From contig NZ_JAUSZH010000001.1 of assembly GCF_030817355.1 (NCBI RefSeq), positions 7,229,001 through 7,293,000 of the forward strand: a stretch of DNA of 64,000 nt, written 5' to 3'. A model generated the notes under the pieces. The model saw only the letters and a list, made by a program, of their open reading frames with translations. It did no database searches and was not told the DNA's origin. The first letter of the stretch is position 1, and each line of letters starts with the position of its first letter. The DNA is from Streptomyces sp. V1I1. GTDB taxonomy: Bacteria; Actinomycetota; Actinomycetes; Streptomycetales; Streptomycetaceae. The position numbers and the translations under genes were made by a program. Of this stretch, positions 1 through 8,521 are shown piece by piece.

Positions 1-56
1 TCACCGGCCGCACCCTCAAGCGGGTGGCGGCCGAGGCCACGGCGAAAGGCTCGTGA
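1..56 (+). CDS. C-terminal end of an unidentified protein (5' end outside window)
   Basis: An open frame entering from the left edge ends with TGRTLKRVAAEATAKGS and a TGA at 54-56. The stop overlaps the ATG of the next frame at position 56, so the two are probably translationally coupled and in one operon with the ligase remnant and LigD polymerase. The tail is too short to identify. A Ku gene would fit this position but the residues do not prove it. Confidence 0.4.
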   Translation, partial: TGRTLKRVAAEATAKGS

Positions 57-469
57 TGAGCACGCTGCTGGATCGCCTGCCCGCCGAGCAGCGCGGCCGG
101 GTACGGCCCGTGGCGCACGGGGCAGCCGGGCGGGTGGCCGAACAGCCCATGCTCGCCGTACTCAGCGTCCGCCGCTCCTTCGACGACGGCTGGGTCTTCG
201 AGCCCAAGCTGGACGGCGTACGAGCCATCGGGCTGCGTGACGGCGACCTGCGCCACCGTCTCGACGGCCGCCAGCAGGGCCGCTCCCCGTTCGACGACGA
301 GATCCGGGAACGAGCAGTCCACTGGGTGCGACCGGAACTGGTCGCGCAGATCGGATTCACCGAGTGGACACGCACCGGCATGCTGCGCCACCCCCGATTC
401 CTGGGACTGCGCGACGACAAACGCGCCGCCGACGTGGTCCGCGAGCAACCCGTGGGAGGACCCCGATGA
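56..469 (+). pseudogene. Internally deleted ATP-dependent DNA ligase (LigD ligase-domain type)
   Basis: The 137-codon frame joins the two ends of an end-joining DNA ligase. The N-terminal part carries motif I in FEPKLDGVRA, with the adenylated lysine at about residue 51. From about residue 78 it is a typical ligase C-terminus (SPFDDE, then HWVRPELVAQIGFTEWT and LRHPRFLGLRDDK). Ligases of this type are about 300 residues, so roughly 170 residues are missing. They would hold most of the nucleotidyltransferase core and the start of the OB fold. The frame is open across the join, which points to a clean deletion and not to frameshifts. It overlaps the LigD polymerase start by ATGA and so is probably still transcribed and translated. 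Sealing activity is unlikely. Confidence 0.75.
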
Positions 470-1377
470 GCCCCGCACTGGAGATTCCCGCCGGGCGCCG
501 CACCGTACGTATCAACCGGCCGGACAAGGTGCTCTTCCCCGGCGAGGGAATCACCAAGGCCGACCTCGCGGAGTACTACCGCACCGTCGCCCGGCGCATG
601 CTGCCCCAGCTGCGCGGGCGGCCGCTGATGATGGAGCGCCACCCGGACGGAATCGACGGCCAGTCGTTCATGCACAAGGACGTGCCCGGCCACTTCCCCG
701 ACTGGATCCACCGGGTCGAACTGCCCAAGGAGGACGGCACCGTCACATACGTGCTCTGCGACGACACGGCCACCCTGCTCTACCTCGCCGACCAGGCGTG
801 CATCACACCCCACCGCTGGCTGTCCAGGGCCGACCGCCCGGACCACCCCGACCGGCTGGTGTTCGACCTCGACCCGCCCGGGGACGACTTCACTCCCGTA
901 CGCGAGGCCGCCAGGGCGCTGCACCAGCTCCTGGACGAACTGAAGCTGCCGTCGGCCGTGATGACCACCGGCTCCCGCGGACTGCACGTCGTGGTGCCCC
1001 TGGACCGCCGCGCCCCCTTCGACGATGTACGCGACTTCGCCCGCGACGTTGCAGAGCTGCTCGCCGCACGCCACCCCGACGCCCTCACCACCGCACCACG
1101 GAAACAGGCCCGGCGTGGTCGCCTCTACCTCGACGTCCAGCGCAACGCCTACGGCCAGACGACCGTCGCGCCCTACGCCGTACGGGCCCGCCCCGGCGCT
1201 CCGGTCGCCACGCCGCTGGCCTGGCCGGAGGCCGACGATCCGGACCTCGACGCCGGCCGCTGGACGGTGAAGACCGTCACGGACCGCCTGGACAGCGACC
1301 CCTGGCAGGACGCCCTGCGCCGCGGCCGCTCACTGGGCCCTGCCCGCCGCCGACTGGCTGCGCTCGGAGGCGGCTGA
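466..1377 (+). CDS. LigD-type polymerase/primase domain protein (non-homologous end joining)
   Basis: This 303-residue protein is a stand-alone archaeo-eukaryotic-primase-type polymerase of the LigD family. Such proteins fill or extend DNA ends with nucleotides, often ribonucleotides, during Ku-dependent end joining. The metal-binding DLDP motif is at about residues 134-137, the SRGLHV nucleotide-binding motif at about 170-175, and a third acidic site in LYLDVQRN near 223. The full family length is present and no ligase domain is fused, as is usual in Streptomyces, where these activities sit on separate genes. The ATG overlaps the stop of the deleted ligase frame, so the two are in one operon. 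The polymerase looks intact while its ligase partner does not. Confidence 0.9.
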   Translation: MSPALEIPAGRRTVRINRPDKVLFPGEGITKADLAEYYRTVARRMLPQLRGRPLMMERHPDGIDGQSFMHKDVPGHFPDWIHRVELPKEDGTVTYVLCDDTATLLYLADQACITPHRWLSRADRPDHPDRLVFDLDPPGDDFTPVREAARALHQLLDELKLPSAVMTTGSRGLHVVVPLDRRAPFDDVRDFARDVAELLAARHPDALTTAPRKQARRGRLYLDVQRNAYGQTTVAPYAVRARPGAPVATPLAWPEADDPDLDAGRWTVKTVTDRLDSDPWQDALRRGRSLGPARRRLAALGGG

Positions 1378-1379
1378 GG

Positions 1380-1580
1380 TCACTCGGCGATCTCGGTCCG
1401 TTCCCACCACTCGTAGACAGGCAGGCGTCCCTCCGGGCTGTCCTGATGCCGCGAAGTGATCTTGAAGTGCTCGTACCCGCCGCGGTGCGGAATCTTCAGC
1501 TCTTGTCCGGGAGGGGTGATCGGAACGATCCGCTCGTGCAGATCGTCCGGGCCACCCTCAAGGACTGCCTTTGTACCCAT
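1380..1580 (-). CDS. DUF5988-like small protein
   Basis: A 66-residue hydrophilic protein beginning MGTKAVLEGGPDDLHER and ending ERTEIAE. It resembles small Streptomyces proteins annotated as DUF5988, which have no known function. It has no signal peptide, membrane segment or catalytic motif. It ends only 2 bases from the convergent LigD polymerase gene and is divergent from the DUF6296-like gene at 1698. The family name is from memory; that the gene is real is supported by conserved-looking composition and good coding bias. Confidence 0.6.
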   Translation of the reverse strand: MGTKAVLEGGPDDLHERIVPITPPGQELKIPHRGGYEHFKITSRHQDSPEGRLPVYEWWERTEIAE

Positions 1581-1697
1581 ATCCCCAGTGTCCTACCAGC
1601 GGGACGACCCGCACATCGGAATACGCGGTCGATTCGGGCCGCCGGGCGCGCCGACTCGGCTGACGTGGCCGACGATGGAAGAAGTCGGGAGGCTCCC

Positions 1698-1928
1698 ATG
1701 GAATACCCAGAAAGCTACGAGTTGATATTTCAGGCGCCCGCCGTGGAGGACGACGTCGTGATCGTCCGGCGCACCGACAAGGCGGGAGCGGGCGGGTATC
1801 CGATCTACGAGGACGAAACGGGGATCGTACGCGCGGAGATCAGCGACCGGGGGGAGGTACGGATGCTCGCCAGCGGCGGCCATCAGGTGCCCAGGATGCC
1901 GATGACGGCACGCTCACTCAGCTCCTGA
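1698..1928 (+). CDS. DUF6296-like small protein
   Basis: A 76-residue acidic protein starting MEYPESYELIFQ and containing GIVRAEISDRGEVRMLASGGHQ. It matches my memory of the Streptomyces DUF6296 family, whose function is unknown. The ATG at 1698 follows GGGAGG, a good ribosome binding site. It is divergent from the DUF5988-like gene; the 117-base gap between them should hold both promoters. It has no transmembrane or secretion signal. Confidence 0.6.
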   Translation: MEYPESYELIFQAPAVEDDVVIVRRTDKAGAGGYPIYEDETGIVRAEISDRGEVRMLASGGHQVPRMPMTARSLSS

Positions 1929-2095
1929 ACCGGCCCGTGCCGGGGCGGCCGGCTTGGGCCGGACGGGCGACGTGTTGCGGTCTTGGGCACCCCCGGTCAC
2001 TCTGGTGTGTGACCCAGAAGCGACATGCGCTCACTCTTCGCACTCGGGGGTCCGCAGCCGAAGAGGTGACCAGGTCGCGGTGAGGAGCAACGGTC

Positions 2096-2635
2096 ATGCA
2101 CGTCACGACCGCCTGCCGCTACACCTTGGAAGTGCAGGCATCCACAGAGCGGATTCCCCAGATCCGGCGCATTCTGGCAGCGCACCTTCGGTACTGGAGC
2201 CTCGAGCACCACATAACACCGGTCTGCCGCGCTGTCGACGAGCTCGTCGGCAACGTCGTCCAGCACGTCGAGGGCGACAAGACATGCGTGGTGGAGGTGC
2301 GCTGGACGGGAAGGCACCTGATCGCGTCCGTGGCGGACAAGGACCGCCGGATGCCGCGGGTGACCAGTTCCTGCCCGAACAAGGGCGGGCTCGCCACCGT
2401 CGCGTTCCTCAGTGACAGCTGGGGCACATGCGGCACCGCCACCGGCAAGGTGATCTGGTTCAGCAGGCGCGTCAAGGAGGTGCAGCACATCCTGCGGGCC
2501 GCGCCTGTCCCGATGCTGCCCACGCGTGAGTTCAAGCCGCTGCCGCCGAACACTGCGCTGGGGCGGGAGCCGGGCCCGGCCGCGCCGGAGAACATCCGGG
2601 AGCGGGACCGCGTCCGCGTCGCGGCAGTCGGCTGA
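2096..2635 (+). CDS. ATP-binding protein of the HATPase / anti-sigma (RsbW-like) type
   Basis: This 179-residue protein has the GHKL ATPase N-box region in VCRAVDELVGNVVQHVEGD (residues about 43-61) and a following VEVRWTGRHLIASVADKD strand that carries the G1-like aspartate. Small soluble proteins with only this domain are very common in Streptomyces, where they act as anti-sigma kinases or as partners of DUF397 and HTH proteins. No obvious sigma factor or anti-anti-sigma gene lies beside it, so its partner is unknown. The C-terminal 45 residues are proline- and arginine-rich and likely disordered. Confidence 0.75.
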   Translation: MHVTTACRYTLEVQASTERIPQIRRILAAHLRYWSLEHHITPVCRAVDELVGNVVQHVEGDKTCVVEVRWTGRHLIASVADKDRRMPRVTSSCPNKGGLATVAFLSDSWGTCGTATGKVIWFSRRVKEVQHILRAAPVPMLPTREFKPLPPNTALGREPGPAAPENIRERDRVRVAAVG

Positions 2636-2778
2636 CGAAGGAGCCGTACGGGCGAAACACCTCGCCCGTACGCGCTACCCGGCCGCGCGGCGCCTTGTCC
2701 GCGGCGGCATCGACAGGTGCCCTGGCCATCTCCCCGGCCCGACCTCTGCGTCGGGCCCTCGAGAGCCAGGAGCACCGG

Positions 2779-3171
2779 ATGCACCGCAGCGCCACGTTCG
2801 CCGCAGCCGCCCTGATCACCCTCGCCGCAGCTGTTCCCGCCCACGGGGTCGGCGACAAGCCCACTGCGCCGCGGGGCCTGTTCCTGACCGTGTCCGGCAG
2901 CGAGAACACCTGGATCCGCGGGGTGCTGCTGCACTGTTCGCCGGTGCCCGGCGGGGCGCACCCCAATCCCGACGCCGCCTGCGAGGAGCTCGCCGCCGCG
3001 CGCGGGGATCTGGACCGGCTGCCCGGCAATCCGCATCCGTGCATCGACAAGTTCGACCCGGTCACGGTCGGGGCCACCGGCACCTGGCGAGGCAGACCCA
3101 CGGAGTGGCACAAGACGTATGCCAACGCGTGCGAACTCGACGCGGCGACCGGAGAAGTCTTCCACTTCTGA
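2779..3171 (+). CDS. Secreted subtilisin-inhibitor-like (SSI family) protease inhibitor with Asp at the predicted P1 site
   Basis: The ATG at 2779, preceded by AGGAG, starts a 130-residue precursor. A Sec signal peptide (about residues 1-23, ending VPAHG) is followed by an SSI fold. The four cysteines expected for its two disulfides are at about 53, 68, 88 and 118, and the family C-terminus ends EVFHF. SSI proteins are secreted dimers that inhibit subtilisin-like or trypsin-like proteases through a reactive loop following the third cysteine. In SSI the loop reads CPM-VYDPV with P1 Met, and many relatives have Lys. Here it reads CID-KFDPV, so P1 aligns to Asp90. That should alter target choice, perhaps towards acidic-residue-specific proteases, or abolish inhibition. 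Confidence 0.88.
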   Translation: MHRSATFAAAALITLAAAVPAHGVGDKPTAPRGLFLTVSGSENTWIRGVLLHCSPVPGGAHPNPDAACEELAAARGDLDRLPGNPHPCIDKFDPVTVGATGTWRGRPTEWHKTYANACELDAATGEVFHF

Positions 3172-3213
3172 ATCCGCTGCTTCCGCTCGGAGCAGCCTGC
3201 CCGGCACGCCGCC

Positions 3214-3372
3214 TCAGTTTCCGCGCGAAGTGATCACCCCGATCGTCACCAGGCCGAGAACCACCCAGCCGAACCAGAGCCAGCCATTGCTTCCGAGTGC
3301 CGCCGTGTAGGCCGTCACGACCACCAGGGTCCCGACGGTGAGCACTCCCATCGCCTTCGTGGATCCGGACAT
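3214..3372 (-). CDS. Small membrane protein next to ctaG
   Basis: I place the start at the ATG at 3372 because it is preceded by GGAGGAGG at proper spacing; an upstream in-frame ATG at 3417 lacks such a site. The 52-residue product has two hydrophobic segments (VLTVGTLVVVTAYTAAL and WLWFGWVVLGLVTIGVI) joined by a short loop, so it is a two-helix membrane protein. It lies directly downstream of the cytochrome oxidase assembly gene ctaG on the same strand and could be co-transcribed. The function is not known. Confidence 0.65.
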   Translation of the reverse strand: MSGSTKAMGVLTVGTLVVVTAYTAALGSNGWLWFGWVVLGLVTIGVITSRGN

Positions 3373-3447
3373 GCGCGCCCTCCTCCGACGGCCACGGCCG
3401 TCAGAGCTCATCGTCACCCGTGAGAAGGGCCTTGCGCTACTGCCCGG

Positions 3448-4401
3448 CTACTGTCCGCGCGCTTGGAGCGAGGCGAGATACGCGTTGTACGCCGCGAGAT
3501 CCTTGTCGCCGTCCCGGTCCGCGGCACGGTCCATACGCCTCGCCTCCCGCTGCTCGGAGCGGTACCACTGGAAGACCAGCGCGACCAGCACCAGCACGGA
3601 AGGGATCTCGCTGAACGCCCAGGCGATGCCGCCGGCCGCGTTCTGATCGGCGAGCGCGTCGATGCCGAGCGAGGCCGGCGGATTCTCGTACGCCTTGATC
3701 ATCGGCTCGGTCGCCATCATCAGCGCGATGCCGAAGAAGGCGTGGAACGGCATGCCCGCGAAGAGCTCCAGCATCCGCATCACATAGCCGGGCCGGTGCG
3801 GCCCCGGGTCCACGCCCATGATCGGCCAGAAGAACACCAGGCCGACCGCAAGGAAGTGCACCATCATCGCCACATGCCCGGTCTTGGACTCCATCAGGAA
3901 GTCGAACAGGGGCGTGAAGTAGAGCGCGTACAGGCTCGCGATGAAGAGCGGGATCGTGAAGACGGGGTGCGTGACGATCCGCATGTAGCGGCTGTGCAGC
4001 AGGACGAGCAGCAGCTCACGCGGCCCCTTGCTGCCGCGGCGCGCGGCGACCGGCAGCGCGCGCAGCGCCAGCGTCACCGGCGCGCCGAGCAGCAGCACGA
4101 TGGGGGAGAGCATGCTGATCACCATGTGCTGCACCATGTGCACGCTGAACATGACCATGCCGTAGTCATTGAGCTTGGTGCACATCACCAGCGCCACGCT
4201 CAGCACGCCGACGGTGAACAGGACGGTACGGCTGACCGGCCAGCTGTCGCCGCGCCTGCGCAGCCGCAGCACGCCCCACCCGTACAGACCGAGCCCGAGC
4301 AGACAGCCGATGAGGAAGAAGGGGTCCGGTGAGAGTTCGAGCCCCCGCCCCAGCGTGAACGGCGGCAGATCCATCGTCATGCCGTGCCCGCTGTGATCCA
4401 T
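3448..4401 (-). CDS. ctaG: CtaG-type cytochrome c oxidase assembly factor
   Basis: The 317-residue protein is a polytopic membrane protein with about seven hydrophobic segments. It carries features of the caa3_CtaG family, including the His/Met-rich N-terminus MDHSGHGM, the HMVQHMVISMLSP helix and FWPIMGVDP. The family is thought to deliver copper to the CuB centre of haem-copper oxidases. The gene stands alone apart from the small membrane protein downstream; oxidase subunit genes are not in the window. Confidence 0.88.
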   Translation of the reverse strand: MDHSGHGMTMDLPPFTLGRGLELSPDPFFLIGCLLGLGLYGWGVLRLRRRGDSWPVSRTVLFTVGVLSVALVMCTKLNDYGMVMFSVHMVQHMVISMLSPIVLLLGAPVTLALRALPVAARRGSKGPRELLLVLLHSRYMRIVTHPVFTIPLFIASLYALYFTPLFDFLMESKTGHVAMMVHFLAVGLVFFWPIMGVDPGPHRPGYVMRMLELFAGMPFHAFFGIALMMATEPMIKAYENPPASLGIDALADQNAAGGIAWAFSEIPSVLVLVALVFQWYRSEQREARRMDRAADRDGDKDLAAYNAYLASLQARGQ

Positions 4402-4537
4402 CCGCCGGCTCCTGCTTCGTACTGGGTTGTCCGCTTGTCCGGACCAGAGTAGAACTGTCCCCGGCCGCGCCTGCGACCGGGGGCAGTTCGTTCAGTTATG
4501 CATGATTTCGGTTATGCGTCATTCGGCATTCGCGGTG

Positions 4538-5563
4538 TCAGAGCACGCACTCGGCCTCGGCGTACCGCTCGGCCGGGACGGTCTTCAGCGTCTCCACGGC
4601 CTGGGCCAGCGGCACCATCGTGATGTCCGTGCCGCGCAGCGCCGTCATCATGCCGAACTCGCCGCGGTGCGCGGCCTCCACGGCATGCCAGCCGAAGCGG
4701 GTGGCGAGGACACGGTCGTACGCGGTCGGGGTACCGCCGCGCTGGACGTGGCCGAGGATCACCGCACGGGCCTCCTTGCCGAGCCGCTCCTCCAGCTCGA
4801 CAGAGAGCTGCTGGGCCACGCCCGCGAAGCGCTCGTGCCCGTAGACGTCCTTGCCGCCCTCGTTGAACTCCATCGAGCCCTCGCGCGGCTTGGCTCCCTC
4901 CGCGACCACGACGATCGCGAACTTCTTGCCCGCCGAGAAACGCTCACCGACCCGCTCGGTCAGCTCGGCGATGTCGAACGGCCGCTCCGGGACGACGATG
5001 GCGTGCGCGCCCGCCGCCATGCCGGAGTGCAGCGCGATCCAGCCGGTGTGCCGCCCCATGACCTCGACGATCAGCACACGCTGGTGCGATTCGGCGGTGG
5101 TCTTCAACCGGTCGAGAGCCTCGGTGGCGACCCCGACGGCGGTGTCGAAACCGAAGGTGACGTCGGTCGACGCGATGTCGTTGTCGATGGTCTTCGGTAC
5201 GCCGACGATCGGCAGCCCGCTCTCGGAGAGGAGGTTGGCGGCCTTGAGGGTGCCTTCGCCGCCGATCGGGATGATCGCGTCGAGACCCAGCTCGGCGACA
5301 TGCCCCTTGGCCCGCTCCACACCGTCGCGCAGATGAGCCGGCTGGACCCGGGAGGAGCCGAGAATCGTGCCGCCGCGGGCCAGAATGCCGCCCACCGCGT
5401 CAAGGTCGAGCTTGCGGTAGTCGCACTCGAGAAGGCCCTTCCAGCCGTCGTGGAAGCCGATGACCTCGTCGCCGTGGTCGACGACGGCGCGGTGCACGAC
5501 GGAACGGATGACGGCGTTCAGACCGGGGCAGTCGCCGCCGGAGGTGAGCACACCAATGCGCAT
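4538..5563 (-). CDS. pfkA: 6-phosphofructokinase
   Basis: The 341-residue product starts at MRIGVLTSGGDCPGLNAVIR, which contains the phosphate-binding GGDCPGLN loop; 22 upstream in-frame codons have no support. It phosphorylates fructose 6-phosphate in glycolysis. The catalytic region reads PKTIDNDI, and the effector/substrate region reads MGRHTGWIAL. The site that separates donors is mixed. The GGEGT motif has Gly where pyrophosphate enzymes have Asp, which argues for ATP. The Lys of PKTIDND is a feature of the actinobacterial group III clade that also contains the pyrophosphate-dependent Amycolatopsis enzyme. I read it as ATP-dependent, like the characterised Streptomyces coelicolor enzyme. 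Confidence 0.92.
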   Translation of the reverse strand: MRIGVLTSGGDCPGLNAVIRSVVHRAVVDHGDEVIGFHDGWKGLLECDYRKLDLDAVGGILARGGTILGSSRVQPAHLRDGVERAKGHVAELGLDAIIPIGGEGTLKAANLLSESGLPIVGVPKTIDNDIASTDVTFGFDTAVGVATEALDRLKTTAESHQRVLIVEVMGRHTGWIALHSGMAAGAHAIVVPERPFDIAELTERVGERFSAGKKFAIVVVAEGAKPREGSMEFNEGGKDVYGHERFAGVAQQLSVELEERLGKEARAVILGHVQRGGTPTAYDRVLATRFGWHAVEAAHRGEFGMMTALRGTDITMVPLAQAVETLKTVPAERYAEAECVL

Positions 5564-5689
5564 AGCCCGAAATACCTTTGCAACGTGGGCCGACTTCCGG
5601 ACCACGTCGTCCGGTTCGATCCCCGCCACCCTACCGGCGCGGGGTGACGGGGCCGAACCGGGCGTCCGAGGGATGGACGCGACCGACTG

Positions 5690-6418
5690 TCAGGCCGGCT
5701 GGGTCGCGGCTGCGATGCGCTCGGCGCGCAGCGACTCGTACCACCGGTCGTCCGTCGGCGGCAGTGCGTTCACATCGAGGGCCAGCTTCAGCAGCAGGTC
5801 CGCGATCTGCGGGTTGCGGGCCATCACGGGACCGTGCATGTAGGTGCCGAACACCGTCTCGTTGTACGCGCCTTCGGTTCCGTCGCCCGTGCCGTTGCCC
5901 CGGCCGAGGATCGTGCGCGCGAACGGGCGGGCCGTCGGGCCGAGATGCGTGATGCCCTGGTGGTTCTCGAAGCCGGTCAGCTGCGGCAGCCCCAAGCGCG
6001 GGTCGATGTCGGCCAGTACGTCGCCGACGCACCGCTCGCCCTCGCCGCGCGTGGAGACCACGTCGATCAGACCGAGACCCGGCTCACGCTCGCCCAGGTC
6101 GTTGATGAACTCATGGCCGAGGATCTGGTACCCGGCGCAGACCGAGAAGATGATCGCGCCGTTGGACGCGGCCCGGCTGAGCCCGCCGTCGCGGCGCAGC
6201 CGCTCGGCCGCCAGCCGCTGCGGCCGGTCCTCGCCGCCGCCGATCAGATAGATGTCGCCGGAGGTGGGGACCGGCTGGTCGCTGCGTACGTCGATACGCA
6301 TCACGTCCAGGCCGCGCTGCCGGGCCCGGCGCTCGATGACGAGGGCGTTGCCCTGGTCGCCGTAGGTGCTGAGCAGGTCCGGGTAGACCCAGACCAGACG
6401 CAGGCTGTTGTCGCTCAT
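5690..6418 (-). CDS. gatD: Lipid II isoglutaminyl synthase, glutaminase subunit GatD
   Basis: With MurT, GatD amidates the alpha-carboxyl of D-Glu in lipid II: GatD releases ammonia from glutamine and MurT uses it. The 242-residue protein is a CobB/CobQ-like class I amidotransferase with the nucleophile in FSVCAGYQILG (Cys94) and the catalytic His in GTYMHGPVM. I chose the ATG at 6418, which has AAAGGA about 7 bases upstream; an ATG at 6424 sits directly on that site. It follows murT by 25 bases in a clear two-gene operon. Confidence 0.92.
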   Translation of the reverse strand: MSDNSLRLVWVYPDLLSTYGDQGNALVIERRARQRGLDVMRIDVRSDQPVPTSGDIYLIGGGEDRPQRLAAERLRRDGGLSRAASNGAIIFSVCAGYQILGHEFINDLGEREPGLGLIDVVSTRGEGERCVGDVLADIDPRLGLPQLTGFENHQGITHLGPTARPFARTILGRGNGTGDGTEGAYNETVFGTYMHGPVMARNPQIADLLLKLALDVNALPPTDDRWYESLRAERIAAATQPA

Positions 6419-6443
6419 GCTCATGTCCTTTTCGGGTCCGCGG

Positions 6444-7682
6444 TCAGTTGCCGACGCGGCGGCGCAGGTCCTGGAAGGCGGTGTAGTTGGCGATCGCCTC
6501 GATCCGCCCGGGCGGGGCCAGCTGCACCGCCTCGTCGACGGACTCGCACACCCGGAAGTCCAGGCCCGCGACCTCGAGCCGGACCGCGAGGTCCAGCTTG
6601 CGGTCGCCGATGACGAAGATCGGGTGGCCGGCGAGCCGGGTGTAGTCGACGTCCCAGAGCCACGAGGTGTCCGTGCCGTCGGCGCCACGGGCGTTGACCG
6701 ACAGGATGACCGGGGTCGGCGGCGGGTCGATCAGGGAGAACGTTTCGAGCCAGCCGGCCGGGTTCTTCGCCAGCAGCAGGCGCAGATCGCGGTTCAGGAA
6801 GGAGACGACGTCGTAGCGGCCGGCGACGGCCTGCACCGAGTACATGCGCTCCAGGGCGACCTGCGGCGGCACGCCGAAGCAGGCGGCGACCGCGGCGGAT
6901 GTCGCGGCGTTCGCCTTGTTGGCACGGCCCGGCAGCTGGAGGTGGATCGGCCACGCCGATCCGTGCGGGTCCAGGACGTGGTCGCCGCTGAGCACCCAGC
7001 TCGGGGCGGGCCGGCGGAAGCCGCACTCGCCGCAGAACCAGTCGTCGCCGGGGCGCTGCATCACACCGCCGCAGGACGGGCAGGACCAGGCGTCGTCCTT
7101 CCACTCCTGGCCGGCGGCCACCCACACCACATTGGGCGACGATGACGCGGCCCACACGATCAGCGGGTCGTCGGCGTTGGCGATGACCATGGCCTTCGTA
7201 CCGGCAAGGCCCTCACGCCACTTCTCGGCGAGCATCCGGGTCTCGGCCGCGCGGTCCAGCTGGTCGCGCGAGAGGTTGAGCAGCGCAATCGCCTTCGGGG
7301 TCACATCGCGGGCGACGCCGGCCAGGTACTTCTCGTCGACCTCGATCACACCGAACTTGGCGTCGGAGCCGCCGGCCAGTGCCGAAGTGATGCCGGCGGG
7401 CATATTGGCGCCGAGCGCGTTGGAGACGACAGGGCCGCTGGCCCGCAGAGCCTCGGCGATCAGCCGGGTCGTCGTGGTCTTGCCGTTGGTCGCCGACACG
7501 AGGACGACGTCCAGGTGCTGCGCCAGCCGCCCCAGCAGATCGGGGTCGAGCTTGAGCGCGACCCGGCCGCCGATCACTGATCCGCTGCCGCGTCCGGCGG
7601 CGCGCGACACCGCTGCCGCGGCCTTGCCTGCCGTCACGGCCAGCTTGGCGCGCGGCGTCAGGGGCTCCGAGTTGCCTGACAT
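6444..7682 (-). CDS. murT: Lipid II isoglutaminyl synthase, Mur-ligase-like subunit MurT
   Basis: The 412-residue protein has a Mur-ligase ATP-binding loop SATNGKTTTTR at about 63-73. A Cys4 zinc ribbon (SCPSCGG then WFCGECGF) is inserted in the middle domain as in MurT, followed by the DUF1727 C-terminal domain. It adenylates or phosphorylates the lipid II D-Glu carboxylate and receives ammonia from GatD, which is encoded just downstream. The start at 7682 is supported by family length and by AAGGA and AGGAGG sequences upstream; 83 further in-frame codons reach into the def promoter region and are not used. Cell-wall amidation is essential or nearly so in many Gram-positive bacteria. Confidence 0.92.
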   Translation of the reverse strand: MSGNSEPLTPRAKLAVTAGKAAAAVSRAAGRGSGSVIGGRVALKLDPDLLGRLAQHLDVVLVSATNGKTTTTRLIAEALRASGPVVSNALGANMPAGITSALAGGSDAKFGVIEVDEKYLAGVARDVTPKAIALLNLSRDQLDRAAETRMLAEKWREGLAGTKAMVIANADDPLIVWAASSSPNVVWVAAGQEWKDDAWSCPSCGGVMQRPGDDWFCGECGFRRPAPSWVLSGDHVLDPHGSAWPIHLQLPGRANKANAATSAAVAACFGVPPQVALERMYSVQAVAGRYDVVSFLNRDLRLLLAKNPAGWLETFSLIDPPPTPVILSVNARGADGTDTSWLWDVDYTRLAGHPIFVIGDRKLDLAVRLEVAGLDFRVCESVDEAVQLAPPGRIEAIANYTAFQDLRRRVGN

Positions 7683-7797
7683 CGTCCTTGATCCTCCTTG
7701 CATCGGTCCGGCCCAGCCTATCGAGGTCCGGCCGGGCGCCCGTACGTCGGCACCGTCGGAAAACGTGGAGGTCACGCGGGACCGTACGCTTACGGCC

Positions 7798-8331
7798 ATG
7801 CGAAACCGGCCGATCCCCGGCAGTTCCGGACTCGTGAGGGCCATGAGCCTGTTCGGAGATCCGGTGCTGCACGCCCCCTGCGAGAGCGTCAGCGACTTCT
7901 CCGCCGGGCTGAACAAGCTCATCGAGGACATGTTCGCGACGATGTACGCCGCCCAGGGGGTGGGCCTCGCGGCGAACCAGGTGGGGACGCCTCTGCGGGT
8001 GTTCGTCTACGACTGCCCGGACGACGAGGACGTCCGCCACCTCGGACACATCGTCAACCCCCGTCTGGTGGAGGCGGACGGGGTCGCGGTGCGCGGCCCG
8101 GAGGGCTGCCTCTCGCTGCCGGGCCTGGAGGCCGGGACGGAGCGCTATGACCGCGCGGTGGTGGAGGGCGTGACGTCGGACGGTGCGCCGGTGCGGGTGG
8201 AGGGCACCGGCTTCTTCGCGCGGTGCCTTCAGCACGAGTGCGACCACTTGGACGGGCTGGTCTACCCCGACCGCCTCAGGGGCTGGCGCCGCGCGAAGAC
8301 ACTGCGCGCGGCGCGCAGGGCAGCCTGGTAA
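7798..8331 (+). CDS. def: Peptide deformylase
   Basis: This metallo-hydrolase removes the formyl group from nascent protein N-termini. All three signature motifs are present in the 177-residue protein: GVGLAANQVG (54-63), EGCLSLPG with metal ligand Cys104, and QHECDHLDG with metal ligands His146 and His150 and catalytic Glu147. The Asn in place of Pro in motif 1 is common in Streptomyces deformylases. It is transcribed divergently from murT and followed by a strong hairpin. Actinobacteria often carry several deformylases, so this need not be the only copy. Confidence 0.93.
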   Translation: MRNRPIPGSSGLVRAMSLFGDPVLHAPCESVSDFSAGLNKLIEDMFATMYAAQGVGLAANQVGTPLRVFVYDCPDDEDVRHLGHIVNPRLVEADGVAVRGPEGCLSLPGLEAGTERYDRAVVEGVTSDGAPVRVEGTGFFARCLQHECDHLDGLVYPDRLRGWRRAKTLRAARRAAW

Positions 8332-8417
8332 CCGGCGGACCCCTTCCCGGACTGGGGCTCCGCCCCGGGCCCCGCGCCTCAAACTCCCCCAGACTTCGTC
8401 CGGGGGACCCCACGAGG

Positions 8418-8450
8418 CTTGAATTTCCGCCGGACGGGCGGAAATTCAAG
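8418..8450. terminator. Perfect 14-bp inverted repeat between def and a TetR gene
   Basis: The arms CTTGAATTTCCGCC (8418-8431) and its exact complement (8437-8450) enclose a 5-base loop. The hairpin sits between convergent genes and could end transcription on both strands, although it has no T-run. It is followed by TCAAGCCCGTCCGGCGA (8446-8462), which also occurs at the next intergenic palindrome (10623-10639). This suggests a family of dispersed intergenic elements. Confidence 0.75.
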
Positions 8451-8521
8451 CCCGTCCGGCGATTGAGGACAACGCCCGAAGGGCGTGCGGGGGTGGCGGA
8501 GCCCCGGTCGACAAAGGCCCC

